Virus record (IMG/VR): IMGVR_UViG_3300045976_000084
Coordinates: 1-49,730 of that record
Reading direction: 5' to 3' (one strand)
From: a virus
DNA: 49,730 nucleotides
The notes beneath the pieces are model-generated. The model searched no databases. It had not been told where the DNA came from and saw only the letters and a list, made by a program, of their open reading frames with translations. Below, in pieces: positions 1-7,816 of this stretch. Numbering within the stretch: the first letter of the stretch is position 1; each line of letters opens with the position of its first letter. Position numbers and translations under genes: made by a program.

Positions 1-188
1 CGAGCAAGCCAGACGGGCGGCTCTCGTGATTTGGGTAGGCGTTGCGGTAGCCGCCTGGTTCTTGCTCGTATGCTCAGCCTTGGACGACGCGGGGAGGCCG
101 TGATGCAGAACGCGGCCAAAATGCTGGAGCTCTGCCTCGGCGCGCACAAATCGATCTCATTCTCGCGCGTGGACGGGCAGTATCGGTG
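1..188. repeat. Terminal direct repeat, copy 1 (circular closure)
   Basis: Identical to 49543-49730 except at base 70 (A here, G at 49612). The difference falls in the third base of a Val codon of the small membrane gene at 26-103, so it is silent. The overlap most simply shows that the contig closes into a 49,542-bp circle, as expected for a circularly permuted headful-packaged genome or an assembled circular replication form. A true short terminal repeat cannot be excluded. Confidence 0.9.
26..103 (+). CDS. 25-residue single-pass membrane peptide
   Basis: GTG start overlaps the TGA of the upstream gene (seen intact at 49568-49645 in the repeat copy). The peptide is almost entirely one hydrophobic helix (IWVGVAVAAWFLLVCSAL) followed by a short polar tail. 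It is shorter than usual gene-calling cutoffs but lies precisely between two coupled genes. No function is recognised; tiny membrane proteins in phage operons include holin accessories and host-membrane modifiers, but nothing here decides between them. Confidence 0.55.
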   Translation: MIWVGVAVAAWFLLVCSALDDAGRP

Positions 189-462
189 CACGACCTCGGC
201 GGGTTCGCGCGTCGCGCCGGACCTGGAGACGCTTTTGCGCGACCTGGCCTGGGAGACGCACGACTCTCTCTCGTACCAGGCGCACAAGGCGCGCGCGGCC
301 GCGGACGATCAGGACCGACAGCGCGCAGCGCTGCTCGACGAGATTGCCCGAGACGGGTTGCAGGCGGGAGACGTGCCCTTGCCCAACATCGCGCCAGCAG
401 AGGCGCGCGAGACCGAAGGCGAGGCGCTACGCCGCACTGACCTTCTGCGCGACGAGCCATGA
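103..462 (+). CDS. Hypothetical protein, 119 aa
   Basis: The start at 103 is preferred because it overlaps the upstream TGA (TGATG) and has GGGGAGG upstream at 91-97; longer readings upstream lack this. The protein opens with MQNAAKMLELCLG and is charged and helical in its second half (many Ala, Asp, Glu and Arg), with no recognisable domain. It belongs to the operon that starts at 49341 and runs through the junction to the protease at 1894-2589. Confidence 0.7.
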   Translation: MQNAAKMLELCLGAHKSISFSRVDGQYRCTTSAGSRVAPDLETLLRDLAWETHDSLSYQAHKARAAADDQDRQRAALLDEIARDGLQAGDVPLPNIAPAEARETEGEALRRTDLLRDEP

Positions 463-896
463 CCAAGCTTCGCGAGAGAATCTTGTTCGGTGCAAGCCAC
501 GCGCGGCGCTTGCCGTTCGCCTTGCGCGACTTGCGCGAGAGCTGTTTTAGGGCGCGAGAGCTAGGACCCGATCCATTTTTCGAGTTCTTGATCAAGCAAA
601 CCACGAAGGCCATTTGGCCAACGGTCGGCGAGCTCGACGAGCTGAATCAGCTCTTGCGCGCGCGGGGGCTGGCTGAGGTCACGTGCTCGACGCGAGAACG
701 CGTGGTCCCGCCGCAGCCCATCGAGCCGACGGCCGAAGAGCGCAAACGCATGGCGTGCGCTGAGCTCGACGCGATCGCGGCAGCCCGCCCGCTCAAGCCG
801 CCTAGCAAGAGGTCGGAATTCGTCTCGGTCCCGAGCGAAGTGCACAAGCTTCGCGCGAAATACCATCAACGCTATCGAATTCGAGGGGCCGAATGA
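459..896 (+). CDS. Hypothetical protein, 145 aa
   Basis: ATGA overlap with the previous gene indicates translational coupling. The N-terminal third is basic (MTKLRERILFGASHARRL), the middle contains a helical segment (ELDELNQLLRARGLAEV), and the C-terminus is basic again. The pattern could fit a nucleic-acid-binding protein but no known motif is visible. Function unknown. Confidence 0.65.
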   Translation: MTKLRERILFGASHARRLPFALRDLRESCFRARELGPDPFFEFLIKQTTKAIWPTVGELDELNQLLRARGLAEVTCSTRERVVPPQPIEPTAEERKRMACAELDAIAAARPLKPPSKRSEFVSVPSEVHKLRAKYHQRYRIRGAE

Positions 897-973
897 GCTG
901 GCTCTATTGGCTGCCGTTCCTGGCGCTCGTGGGCGTGCTCGCGCTCGGCGCGTACCTGACAGAGGACGAATGA
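893..973 (+). CDS. 26-residue single-pass membrane peptide
   Basis: Coupled on both sides: its ATG overlaps the upstream TGA and its own TGA overlaps the next ATG (ATGA at 970-973). It has one strongly hydrophobic stretch (WLYWLPFLALVGVLALGAYL) and an acidic tail TEDE. Tight packing on both sides is the main evidence that it is translated. Function unknown. Confidence 0.6.
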   Translation: MSWLYWLPFLALVGVLALGAYLTEDE

Positions 974-1131
974 ACAAGATCAAATATAGCGCTTTTGCTA
1001 CTACGTTCTTGCTAGCGGCGTTCTCTATTGCCTTGTCTGGATTCGGGCTCAATTCTCCGAGCGTAGTGGCGCTCGGGCTCGTGCCGGGCTTCGTTGCGGG
1101 CTGGTGCGCGGGAAAGGCGGCTTGGTCGTGA
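970..1131 (+). CDS. Small membrane protein, 53 aa, two predicted helices
   Basis: Starts within the stop of the previous gene. It has a short basic N-terminus (MNKIKYS), two hydrophobic segments (about residues 7-27 and 31-47) separated by a Gly/Asn/Pro turn, and a short tail. A two-helix hairpin of this size resembles holins or small membrane effectors, but position alone does not prove a lysis role: the peptidoglycan hydrolase candidate lies 2 kb downstream in another transcription unit. Confidence 0.6.
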   Translation: MNKIKYSAFATTFLLAAFSIALSGFGLNSPSVVALGLVPGFVAGWCAGKAAWS

Positions 1132-1310
1132 AAAAAGGCGAAACACGCGAATTCGCACTGACAGGTTTGCAGGTTCGCAAAGCAATATTCCACGACGTGG
1201 CGAAGCGCCAAGACCTGCCAAACGGAGAATACGAGTTCCGAGTGGTCGTGGATGACGAAGATTGCTCCTCAGAGTTTTTCGGCACGTTGCTGGTCACGAG
1301 GAAGAGCTAA
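1128..1310 (+). CDS. Hypothetical protein, 60 aa
   Basis: GTG start overlaps the upstream TGA (GTGA) and the TAA overlaps the next ATG. The predicted product is mixed alpha/beta with alternating charged and hydrophobic residues (EYEFRVVVDDEDCSSEFFGTLLV), consistent with a small globular protein. No family recognised. Confidence 0.65.
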   Translation: MKKGETREFALTGLQVRKAIFHDVAKRQDLPNGEYEFRVVVDDEDCSSEFFGTLLVTRKS

Positions 1311-1897
1311 TGACCGCCTCTCCTCTGCACTCGTCAAAGTCCGTCGAGCACTACACCCCGAGCTCGATTGTCGAGCCCGCGCGCATTGCGCTCGGAAAAA
1401 TAGACCTCGATCCTGCCTCGTGCGCGGAAGCAAACAAGGCAGTGCGTGCCCGCACGTATTTCTCTCAGGACGGCGGGCACGGAGGACTAGATCGCGAATG
1501 GCTCGGGAACGTGTTCCTGAACCCACCGGGCGGCAAGCTCGACAAAAACCTGATGCCGATCAAGAAGGGACCGGGCAAGTCCGCGGCCGGCGTTTGGTGG
1601 GCAAAGCTCATGTACGAATGGCACGCGGGCCGCGTTGAACAAGCGATCTTCGTGTGCTTTTCGTTGAACGTGTTTCGGGCTGCAATGTCCGCAGACCCGA
1701 CCGTGCGCGCACCACACGAGTTCCCGTTCGTGATCCCGCGCAAGCGCATTCGGTACGAGCATTTGGACGAGAACGGCGTTCGCGTTCCGGGCGCGAAGAG
1801 TCAGCACGACTCGGCGATCGTGTACGTGCCCCCGTTTGGTCAGCAAGCGGATCGCTTCAAGGCGGCTTTCGAGCACCTAGGCCCGGTGCGTCTATGA
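1310..1897 (+). CDS. Phage orphan DNA N6-adenine methyltransferase (Dam-like)
   Basis: The product resembles the phage Dam-like family: an opening HYTP motif (residues 15-18), a substrate or cofactor segment IDLDPAS (about 30-36), the EWLGN stretch and then NPPG (N71-G74), equivalent to the catalytic DPPY/NPPY motif of amino-methyltransferases. In this group NPP is usually followed by Tyr or Trp; here it is Gly. No restriction endonuclease is seen nearby, so it is an orphan enzyme that probably modifies phage DNA against host restriction. Its recognition site cannot be read from sequence. It is coupled to the protease gene downstream by an ATGA overlap. At 195 aa it has normal length for the family. 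Confidence 0.85.
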   Translation: MTASPLHSSKSVEHYTPSSIVEPARIALGKIDLDPASCAEANKAVRARTYFSQDGGHGGLDREWLGNVFLNPPGGKLDKNLMPIKKGPGKSAAGVWWAKLMYEWHAGRVEQAIFVCFSLNVFRAAMSADPTVRAPHEFPFVIPRKRIRYEHLDENGVRVPGAKSQHDSAIVYVPPFGQQADRFKAAFEHLGPVRL

Positions 1898-2589
1898 GGC
1901 TCCTTGCCGCACTGCTTCTAGTGGCATGCTCGGCCCCGCAGATCGAGCCCGAGCACTTGGTCACGCGGCGAGAGCCGACCGCCTCGAAGCAAGAGCTAGA
2001 GAGCACCGTGGTCATATTGTCGAAAGATGACGGGCACCCGTGCTGCTCCGGGGTCTCGGTGCTCGATCCGATCGGTCTGATCGTGGTGCTCACGGCCGCG
2101 CATTGCGTCGAGCACAAGGCGGATCCGAACGACCAAGACCCCGAGGCGCGGAGAGTGGCAGAGCTCCGTGACTCGATTTGGTTCTTCGCGCACGGCGCAG
2201 GCCAGGCGCAGGTCGCTACGTTGATCGAGTACGACGCTCTCCACGATCGCGCCGTGCTCGCGCCCGACGAGAACCCGCCTTCGCCTCTGGCCGCGCGAAA
2301 GCTCTGCGCCAGCTGCGCGCTCACAGGCATGCCCGTGCATTCGTACTCCGCGCTTTACCAGGAGACGCACGCGGGCCGCGTGCTCGGGCAAATCTGGGCG
2401 GGGCTTGGGTCCGAGTACTGGGAATCTGACCTCTCGATAGAGCCCGGCTGGTCTGGCTCACCCGTGTTCGACTCGTCCGGGGCCGTAGTCGGGCTAGTGT
2501 CCAAGTGCTCGGGCCAGTCCGTGCCAGCCGGCGATCACATGGCGCGGACGTGTCGCCCGCGCTGGTCTTTGTTCACGGATTCGCTCTGA
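1894..2589 (+). CDS. Lipoprotein trypsin-like serine protease
   Basis: The N-terminus is a short lipoprotein signal (MRLLAALLLVAC) with a lipobox ending at C12, so the protein should be exported and lipid-anchored. A chymotrypsin-fold catalytic triad is visible: H70 in LTAAHCVE, D118 in HDRAVL, and S187 in PGWSGSPVF. Cys residues close to the active-site His and elsewhere suggest disulfides. It is the last gene of the operon that starts at 49341. A secreted serine protease is unusual cargo for a phage. Plausible roles are lysogenic conversion, cleavage of envelope proteins or exclusion of other phages; none is proven by the sequence. Confidence 0.85.
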   Translation: MRLLAALLLVACSAPQIEPEHLVTRREPTASKQELESTVVILSKDDGHPCCSGVSVLDPIGLIVVLTAAHCVEHKADPNDQDPEARRVAELRDSIWFFAHGAGQAQVATLIEYDALHDRAVLAPDENPPSPLAARKLCASCALTGMPVHSYSALYQETHAGRVLGQIWAGLGSEYWESDLSIEPGWSGSPVFDSSGAVVGLVSKCSGQSVPAGDHMARTCRPRWSLFTDSL

Positions 2590-2603
2590 TTTCTGACGCA
2601 CGC

Positions 2604-2638
2604 TTGCGTGACTTGCGCAAGTAGCTTAAGTTAGCTAG
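2604..2638 (+). promoter_or_regulatory. Palindromic operator plus promoter, leaderless start
   Basis: The exact 12-bp palindrome ACTTGCGCAAGT lies at 2611-2622. A promoter TTGCGT (2604-2609), 16 bp, TTAAGT (2626-2631) is followed after only 7 bases by the ATG at 2639, so the transcript should be leaderless. It heads the unit for lipoprotein, hydrolase, terminase and heads. Confidence 0.65.
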
Positions 2639-2833
2639 ATGAAGCTAGCTCGCATGCTCGCCTTCGTGGCGATTTGCTCCGTGCCGGCGTGCTCGCACGG
2701 CTGCCCGCCCAAGACCGCAACCAAGCTCGAAGAGTGTCGACAGCGCATCGCGCGTGACTGCGGCGACAACGAGATCACGTCGTGCCCGACGTACAAGGCT
2801 TGCGTGACCGAACTCGAAGGAACCTGCCAATGA
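2639..2833 (+). CDS. Small Cys-rich lipoprotein, 64 aa
   Basis: Basic N-terminus, hydrophobic core and a lipobox-like SVPAC give a lipoprotein signal; the mature part is Cys-rich (CPPK, EECRQ, DCGD, SCPTYKACV, GTCQ), suggesting a disulfide-bonded envelope protein. The second ATG at 2654 would give a signal lacking the basic residues, so 2639 is preferred. It is the first gene after the promoter at 2604-2638. A small outer-membrane-type lipoprotein here might act in superinfection exclusion or as an outer spanin-like component before the hydrolase at 3125; neither is proven. Confidence 0.7.
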   Translation: MKLARMLAFVAICSVPACSHGCPPKTATKLEECRQRIARDCGDNEITSCPTYKACVTELEGTCQ

Positions 2834-3042
2834 ACTCCCAAAACGCACTGCAAGACGCGGCGGACGTGGCCAACATGCTCCTGGACCTGGAGCAGGCAAA
2901 GCACCCCGTGGCCGTGGGCGTGGTCAAGTCGTTCGTGCGCTTGTTCGCGGAGAAGATCAAGGCCGGCGAACCGGTGACGGACGCCGCGCTAAAGAGCGCC
3001 GAGCTCGCCGTGTCCGAAGCCATTTTGGCCGCGGGCGTGTGA
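2830..3042 (+). CDS. Hypothetical protein, 70 aa, helical
   Basis: Overlaps the upstream stop (AATGA) and ends in TGATG with the next gene. Sequence is strongly helical and amphipathic (ALQDAADVANMLLDLEQAK, SFVRLFAEKIKAG). No transmembrane segment or signal is seen. It is packed between a lipoprotein and a membrane peptide in front of the putative endolysin, so a role in the lysis cassette is possible but unsupported by a motif. Confidence 0.65.
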   Translation: MNSQNALQDAADVANMLLDLEQAKHPVAVGVVKSFVRLFAEKIKAGEPVTDAALKSAELAVSEAILAAGV

Positions 3043-3128
3043 TGCGCGCGCTAGCGTTCGGGGCGGGGTGCGTCGTCGTCGGCGTGATCGTCGTGCTGAC
3101 TGCAATTTCCTGGGATTTGTTTGAATGA
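3042..3128 (+). CDS. 28-residue membrane peptide, possible holin-type
   Basis: Overlaps its neighbours on both sides (TGATG at 3040 and ATGA at 3125). It has one hydrophobic helix (ALAFGAGCVVVGVIVVLTAI) ending in an acidic tail DLFE. Placement immediately before the NlpC/P60-like hydrolase is the only hint of a lysis function; most holins are larger. Confidence 0.5.
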   Translation: MRALAFGAGCVVVGVIVVLTAISWDLFE

Positions 3129-3814
3129 TCGCGCCCGTAGACTACCCCAAAGCCGTCTTAGCTCTGACTGAGTACGCGTGCGGCGGCGAGCTCGGGCGCT
3201 CGTACCTCGGCGACCCTGTTTACCAGGCCGTGACCGAGATGCGCCAAGAGCAGACGGAAAAGATCCGTCAGCGCCAGCTCTTGCAAGGCGTGCCACGCGA
3301 AAAGCTCGCGTTCTATTCGTCCTGTGCCGACCTCGTGCACTGGCTCTACTTCAGGCTCGGCGTGCGGCTCGGGTGGATCAATCGCGACGAGATGCGCGCG
3401 TCGACCAACCAAGGGTGGCGCGTCGAGCTGAACATCTCGCTCTTGAGCCAGCCGCGCATGAACTCGTGCGTGGAAATGGCCAAGCCGGGCGACCAGTACG
3501 CGCCCGGCGACTGTCTGCACATCGGTCTCCCGGGCACGAACCAAGACCACGTGATGATCGTGCGCTCGCACGACCCGAAGACGGGCGCCGTGGAAGTGGC
3601 CGAGTATGGCCAGCCCGGCGGGGCCATCCACACTCATCAGCTCGTGACCAAGAGCGGCCGCGTGTACATGGGTCAACGGCAGTTGCTCACGGTGCTCCGC
3701 CTTCAGAACGTTTTGCTGAAGGCAGACGCTCAGAACAAGCTCGAACCGCCGGACCTGTTCGCGCTCGACACGGCCGAGGACTGGGCGCACGAGCCGCCGA
3801 CCTTGCCGGGGTGA
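3125..3814 (+). CDS. NlpC/P60- or CHAP-like peptidoglycan hydrolase, candidate endolysin
   Basis: This 229-aa protein has the core of a papain-like amidase/peptidase: C67 in SSCADLVHWLYFRLG at the start of a helix, then a Gly-rich strand region and H142 in NQDHVMIV, as in NlpC/P60 and CHAP enzymes where Cys and His form the catalytic dyad. No signal peptide is present, so a holin or other export would be needed if it is an endolysin. It lies just before the large terminase. An alternative is a virion-associated or morphogenesis peptidase. The family call is moderately sure; the lysis role is inferred. Confidence 0.65.
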   Translation: MIAPVDYPKAVLALTEYACGGELGRSYLGDPVYQAVTEMRQEQTEKIRQRQLLQGVPREKLAFYSSCADLVHWLYFRLGVRLGWINRDEMRASTNQGWRVELNISLLSQPRMNSCVEMAKPGDQYAPGDCLHIGLPGTNQDHVMIVRSHDPKTGAVEVAEYGQPGGAIHTHQLVTKSGRVYMGQRQLLTVLRLQNVLLKADAQNKLEPPDLFALDTAEDWAHEPPTLPG

Positions 3815-3815
3815 C

Positions 3816-5357
3816 GTGAACGCGCGCGTTTCGTTTCGCGAGCAGGCGCACAGGCAAGCGCCCGAAGAGCCGATCGCGTCCGCGCTCGAGATGAGCGAGG
3901 AAGAGCAAATCGCGTTCGATCGCGAATACGTCGCGCGCTTCGGGCTTCACGGATTCGTCGAGCTGGCTTGGAGCCACGTCGAGCCCGCGGCGCACTTCGA
4001 GGATAACTGGCATCTCCAGCTCGTCGCGAACAATCTCGAAGCGGTCTCGTGGGGGCTGCAACGCGACCTCGTGATCAACGTTCCGCCGGGCACCGGCAAG
4101 AGCTTGCTCACGTGCGTTTTCTGGCCCGCGTGGACGTGGATCGAGCAGCCCGGTAAGAAGTGGATCTTCGCCTCGTACGCGCCGGGCTTGAGCGCGCGTG
4201 ACGCGCGCCGTTGCCGCGATCTGATTCAGAGCGACTGGTTCCAGAAACGCTGGCCCCAGGTTCAGCTCTTGGGCCACGCGGAGACTCTCTACGACACGAG
4301 CGCGGGCGGTTTTCGGTTCAGCACGAGCGTGCGCGGCGAGGTCACGGGCCGACACGCGGACATCATTGTTTGCGACGATCCAATCAAACCCAAGGACACG
4401 CAAGGCACCGCGAGCGTAACGAAGAACGAGCTCGAGTTCGTCAAGACTTGGTGGGGCGGGACCATGTCCACGCGCCGCGCGGACCCCAAGACCACGGCGC
4501 GCGTGATCATCATGCAGCGCTTGCATCAAGAGGACTTGGCGGGGCACGTGCTCGCGCAAGGCGGCTACGCGCATGTGTGCTTGCCGATGCGCTTCGATCC
4601 CGAACGCGCGTGCGTGACCCCGTTCGGCGCCGACCCGCGCACGCGCGCGGGGGAGCTCTTGCACCCGAACCGCATCGACGAAGCCGCCGTCAAATCGCTC
4701 GAGGCCGAGCTGAACGTCTACGCGCCAGCGCAGTTGCAGCAACGTCCCGCGCGCGAAGGCGGCGCGATCTTCCGCAAGGCGTGGTTCAAGTTCTGGAACC
4801 ACGCGACCCGCCCCGCTGTGTTCGACGAGCTCGTGTGCTCGTGGGACATGACTTTCAAGGACACGCTAGGCTCGGACTACGTCTGCGGCCAAGTCTGGGG
4901 ACGTGTCGGGGCCGACTACTATTTGCTAGATCGAATCTACGAGCGCTTGTCGTTCCCGAGCACGTTGCTCGCGGTCAAAAGCCAATTGCGCAAATGGCCA
5001 GACATCGGCCCCAAGCTGATCGAGGACAAGGCCAACGGCCCCGCCGTGATCAGCGTGCTCGAGCGCAAGGTCCCGGGCCTGATCGCCAGGACTCCAGAAG
5101 GCTCGAAAGTCACTCGAGCGAACGCCGTGAGCTATCTGCATCGCTCTGGGAACGTCTGGTATCCCGACCCTGAAATGGGCCCAGAGTGGGCGTGGGTGCG
5201 CGAGCACATCTCGCAAATGACTGATTTCCCCGTCGCGTCTCATGACGATTCGGTAGATGCCGAAACGCAAGTGCTTCTCTATTTCGTCGAGCAGCACAAC
5301 GAGCTCTTGGACGCGCTCGACCGTCTCGTGAAGGAAAAAAACCGTGGCAGATCTTGA
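3816..5357 (+). CDS. terL: Terminase large subunit
   Basis: The 513-aa product carries a packaging ATPase with Walker A PPGTGKSLL (about residues 88-96) and Walker B IIVCDDP (about 182-188). A C-terminal RNase H-like nuclease follows, with acidic residues in SWDMTFKD (about 341), IEDKANG (about 404) and SHDDSVDAET (about 474). It cuts concatemeric DNA and pumps it through the portal into the prohead. The GTG start at 3816 sits two bases after the previous stop and gives normal length. Its small partner is not adjacent; the best candidate is the gene at 44768-45355. The end overlaps the portal gene by 14 bp. Confidence 0.95.
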   Translation: MNARVSFREQAHRQAPEEPIASALEMSEEEQIAFDREYVARFGLHGFVELAWSHVEPAAHFEDNWHLQLVANNLEAVSWGLQRDLVINVPPGTGKSLLTCVFWPAWTWIEQPGKKWIFASYAPGLSARDARRCRDLIQSDWFQKRWPQVQLLGHAETLYDTSAGGFRFSTSVRGEVTGRHADIIVCDDPIKPKDTQGTASVTKNELEFVKTWWGGTMSTRRADPKTTARVIIMQRLHQEDLAGHVLAQGGYAHVCLPMRFDPERACVTPFGADPRTRAGELLHPNRIDEAAVKSLEAELNVYAPAQLQQRPAREGGAIFRKAWFKFWNHATRPAVFDELVCSWDMTFKDTLGSDYVCGQVWGRVGADYYLLDRIYERLSFPSTLLAVKSQLRKWPDIGPKLIEDKANGPAVISVLERKVPGLIARTPEGSKVTRANAVSYLHRSGNVWYPDPEMGPEWAWVREHISQMTDFPVASHDDSVDAETQVLLYFVEQHNELLDALDRLVKEKNRGRS

Positions 5358-6933
5358 TTTCGTCGCCAATTGGCTGGGCAATACATGGCAGTTCGCACCC
5401 CGCGAAGACGGCTGGGAGAACTGCAATACAGGCTTCGGCACCGCGCGCGACAAGACCATGGCGACGCACTACGCCGGGTTCTTCCAGCTCGGAGACGCCG
5501 AGCTCGAGGCCATCTATCACGGCGACGATATGGGCGCGCGCATGATCAATACCGTGCCCGAAGAAATGCTCCGGAAGGGCTTCTTTTTGGGTTTCGGAGC
5601 GGACGCCAAAAAGAGCGACAAGCCAGGCGAGTCTCGGATCCCAGTAGCGCCGCAAGACGGCGCGAAACTGGCGGACGACATCGAAGACGAGATTCTGAAG
5701 CACAACGCGCGCGAAAAAGTAATCGAGGGAGATTGCTGGGGCGGGCTGTATGGCGGATCCGGGCTCGTTCTGGGCGCGGACGACGGCTTGCCGGCGTGGA
5801 AACCACTCGATCTGACACGCGTCCGAACGCTCGATTTTTTGCAAGTGATCGATCGCCGCTACCTGTTTCCCGAATCGTTCTACGCGACCGGGCCGAAGAG
5901 CGGCGAGCCAGAGATCTACATGCTCGGGAACGCGAACAACTTCTTGAACTCGCCTTTCCGGATCCACGAGTCGCGCTTGATCCTCTTCCGCGGCGCGCGC
6001 ACTAGCCTGCAAGAGCGCCGACGCCGGAACTGGTGGGACCATTCGCGTCTGCAACGCCCGTACGAGGTGATGACCATGTTCGCCACGTCGTACAAAGCGA
6101 TTTCGGTGCTCCTGACGGACGGCCCGCAAGGCGTCTACAAGCTCAAGGGCTTGGCCTCGCTGATCGGCGGGCAAGGTCTGCAAAAGCTCAATACCCGGCT
6201 CGAGCAAATCGAGATGTTCCGGTCGGTCATGCGCGCGATCGTCGTGGACGCCGAGGCCGAGTCTTTCGAGCGCGCGGCGTTCTCGTTCGCTGGCATCCCG
6301 GACGTGATTCAGCAACTCGTCTTGCGCATGGCTGCGGCCGCGGAGATGCCCGCCACGATCCTCATGGGTCAAAGCCCGGCGGGCATGAACGCGACCGGCG
6401 AGAGCGATTTTCGCTGGTTCTACGACAAGATTGAGACGCGGCAACGGAACTACCTCGCACCGCGTCTGAAGCGCCTGATCGAGGTTATTTGCGCCGCGAA
6501 AGACGGCCCGACGAACGGCGAGGGCATCCCGAAGGTCAAGATCGAGTTCGAGCAACTCTGGCGCCTGGACCCGTTGCAAGAGTCGCAGCGCGAGCTTGCG
6601 GTCGCGCAACGCGACCAGATCTATTTCAACATCGGCGCGATCACGCCCGAAGAGATCATGTTGTCGCGCGTGGACCGGCGCGGACAGTTTCGCGACGATT
6701 ACACGGCTTTCGATCACGACCTCCGAGAAGAAGCTCTCGCGCTCAAAGAAGACGAGATCGTGAACGGTCCTCCTGACCCGACTACGGATGAAAATGGCAA
6801 TCCGATTGACCCCCGAGCACCAGGCGCACCAGGAGCAACTAGCGGGAACCGTCCGGCAGGCAGCAAATCGCCGAGCCCAGGCGCTGGCGCTCCTGCGAAA
6901 TCAGGTAATCCCAAATCGCAAAAAGATTCCTGA
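5344..6933 (+). CDS. Portal protein (DUF1073-type)
   Basis: The 529-aa product matches the DUF1073 portal type: an N-terminal region ending in a conserved YHGDDMGARMI stretch, a central GDCWGGLYGGSGLVLG segment, and an RMAAAAEMPATILMGQSPAGMN-type clip/stem region split here as AAEMPATILMG and GMNATGES. Twelve copies normally form the ring at the capsid vertex through which TerL pumps DNA. The last ~50 residues are low-complexity (Pro, Gly, Ser, Ala) and overlap the next gene in another frame. The GTG start overlaps terL. Confidence 0.9.
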   Translation: MADLDFVANWLGNTWQFAPREDGWENCNTGFGTARDKTMATHYAGFFQLGDAELEAIYHGDDMGARMINTVPEEMLRKGFFLGFGADAKKSDKPGESRIPVAPQDGAKLADDIEDEILKHNAREKVIEGDCWGGLYGGSGLVLGADDGLPAWKPLDLTRVRTLDFLQVIDRRYLFPESFYATGPKSGEPEIYMLGNANNFLNSPFRIHESRLILFRGARTSLQERRRRNWWDHSRLQRPYEVMTMFATSYKAISVLLTDGPQGVYKLKGLASLIGGQGLQKLNTRLEQIEMFRSVMRAIVVDAEAESFERAAFSFAGIPDVIQQLVLRMAAAAEMPATILMGQSPAGMNATGESDFRWFYDKIETRQRNYLAPRLKRLIEVICAAKDGPTNGEGIPKVKIEFEQLWRLDPLQESQRELAVAQRDQIYFNIGAITPEEIMLSRVDRRGQFRDDYTAFDHDLREEALALKEDEIVNGPPDPTTDENGNPIDPRAPGAPGATSGNRPAGSKSPSPGAGAPAKSGNPKSQKDS

Positions 6934-7759
6934 TCGTGCGCAGCGCTACGCCGGATCGATGCGTCCGCCGGACGGCGCTTCGCTCCGGTACCGCGCGGCG
7001 CTGCGCAAGCTCGTGAAGGGCTGGCAGGCGCAGCTCTTGAGCGAGCTCGAGCCGGCGATTACGCGCGCGCTCGCGCGACAGGACGCGGCCGAAGACACGC
7101 CAGACGACGTGCTCAAGCGCACCCGTCTGAAGATCCGTGCGCGCACCGAGCGCGCGAAGCCAGTCGTTTCTAGGACGGCTCAGGACACGGCTTCACACAA
7201 CGCGCGCGAGTTCCAGCGCGTTATCGGCGTGCCGATCAAGGCTGTCCAGGCAGGCATAGCGCCGAAGCTCGAGACGTTCCAGGCCCAAAACTTGGACCTG
7301 ATCACGAGCCTGCAAGACACCGAACTAGATCAGCTCGGGGAAGTGATCGGCGAGGCGATCGATCAAGGCCTTCGCGTAGAAGAGCTGCGCGATCTCATTC
7401 TCGAGAGATTCGACGTGACCCAAAGCCGCGCTGATCTCATTGCACGCGATCAAGTGCTCAAGCTCAATGGGCAGCTCTCGCAAATTCGCCAGACCTCGGC
7501 GGGGATCGTGGAATACGTGTGGACCACGTCCGGTGACGAGCGCGTGCGCGGTAACCCCGCTCTGAAGCGCCGCGGGGGCGGGGACCACTACCACCTAAAC
7601 GGGACCACGTGCCGATGGGACGCTCCGCCGGTCACGAACCCGGACACGGGCGAGACGCACAACCCGGGCGAGGACTATCAATGCCGCTGTGTCGCGTTTC
7701 CCGTGATCCCCGATTACTCGGACGAGTCAGACGACGGGGAAGTGGTCGCGGCGGAATAA
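6788..7759 (+). CDS. Head morphogenesis protein (SPP1 gp7 / Mu gpF-like)
   Basis: The C-terminal half shows the family signature: ADLIARDQVLKLNGQLSQIRQ, then a Cys/His-containing region (GTTCRWD, GEDYQCRCVAFPV). These proteins are minor head components made next to the portal and may act in genome ejection. Reading from 6788 overlaps the portal gene by 146 bp in another frame; neither that start nor the ATG at 6959 (MRPPDGASLRYRAALRKL) has a strong ribosome site. The conserved region starts near 6959, so the shorter form is quite possible. Confidence 0.85.
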   Translation: MKMAIRLTPEHQAHQEQLAGTVRQAANRRAQALALLRNQVIPNRKKIPDRAQRYAGSMRPPDGASLRYRAALRKLVKGWQAQLLSELEPAITRALARQDAAEDTPDDVLKRTRLKIRARTERAKPVVSRTAQDTASHNAREFQRVIGVPIKAVQAGIAPKLETFQAQNLDLITSLQDTELDQLGEVIGEAIDQGLRVEELRDLILERFDVTQSRADLIARDQVLKLNGQLSQIRQTSAGIVEYVWTTSGDERVRGNPALKRRGGGDHYHLNGTTCRWDAPPVTNPDTGETHNPGEDYQCRCVAFPVIPDYSDESDDGEVVAAE

Positions 7760-7762
7760 AAA

Positions 7763-7791
7763 AGCCCGGGACCCTTTTCGAGTCCCGGGCT
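7763..7791 (-). terminator. Rho-independent terminator (minus direction)
   Basis: A perfect 10-bp stem (AGCCCGGGAC / GTCCCGGGCT) with a 9-base loop is followed on the minus strand by a run of Ts (the A-run at 7757-7763). It lies 25 bases past the stop of the minus gene 7817-8215 and abuts the stop of the head morphogenesis gene. There is no T-run on the plus strand. Confidence 0.85.
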
Positions 7792-7816
7792 ACGTGCACG
7801 GGGTAGTAAAACGAAA

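Noticed and set aside
3687-4802. 371-aa minus-strand open frame opposite terL
   Set aside because: Shadow of a certain terminase gene; no motif or start signals.
5110-6717. 535-aa minus-strand open frame opposite the portal gene
   Set aside because: High GC makes the antisense frame open; composition is Arg/His/Leu-biased, no ribosome site, and the plus-strand portal is certain.
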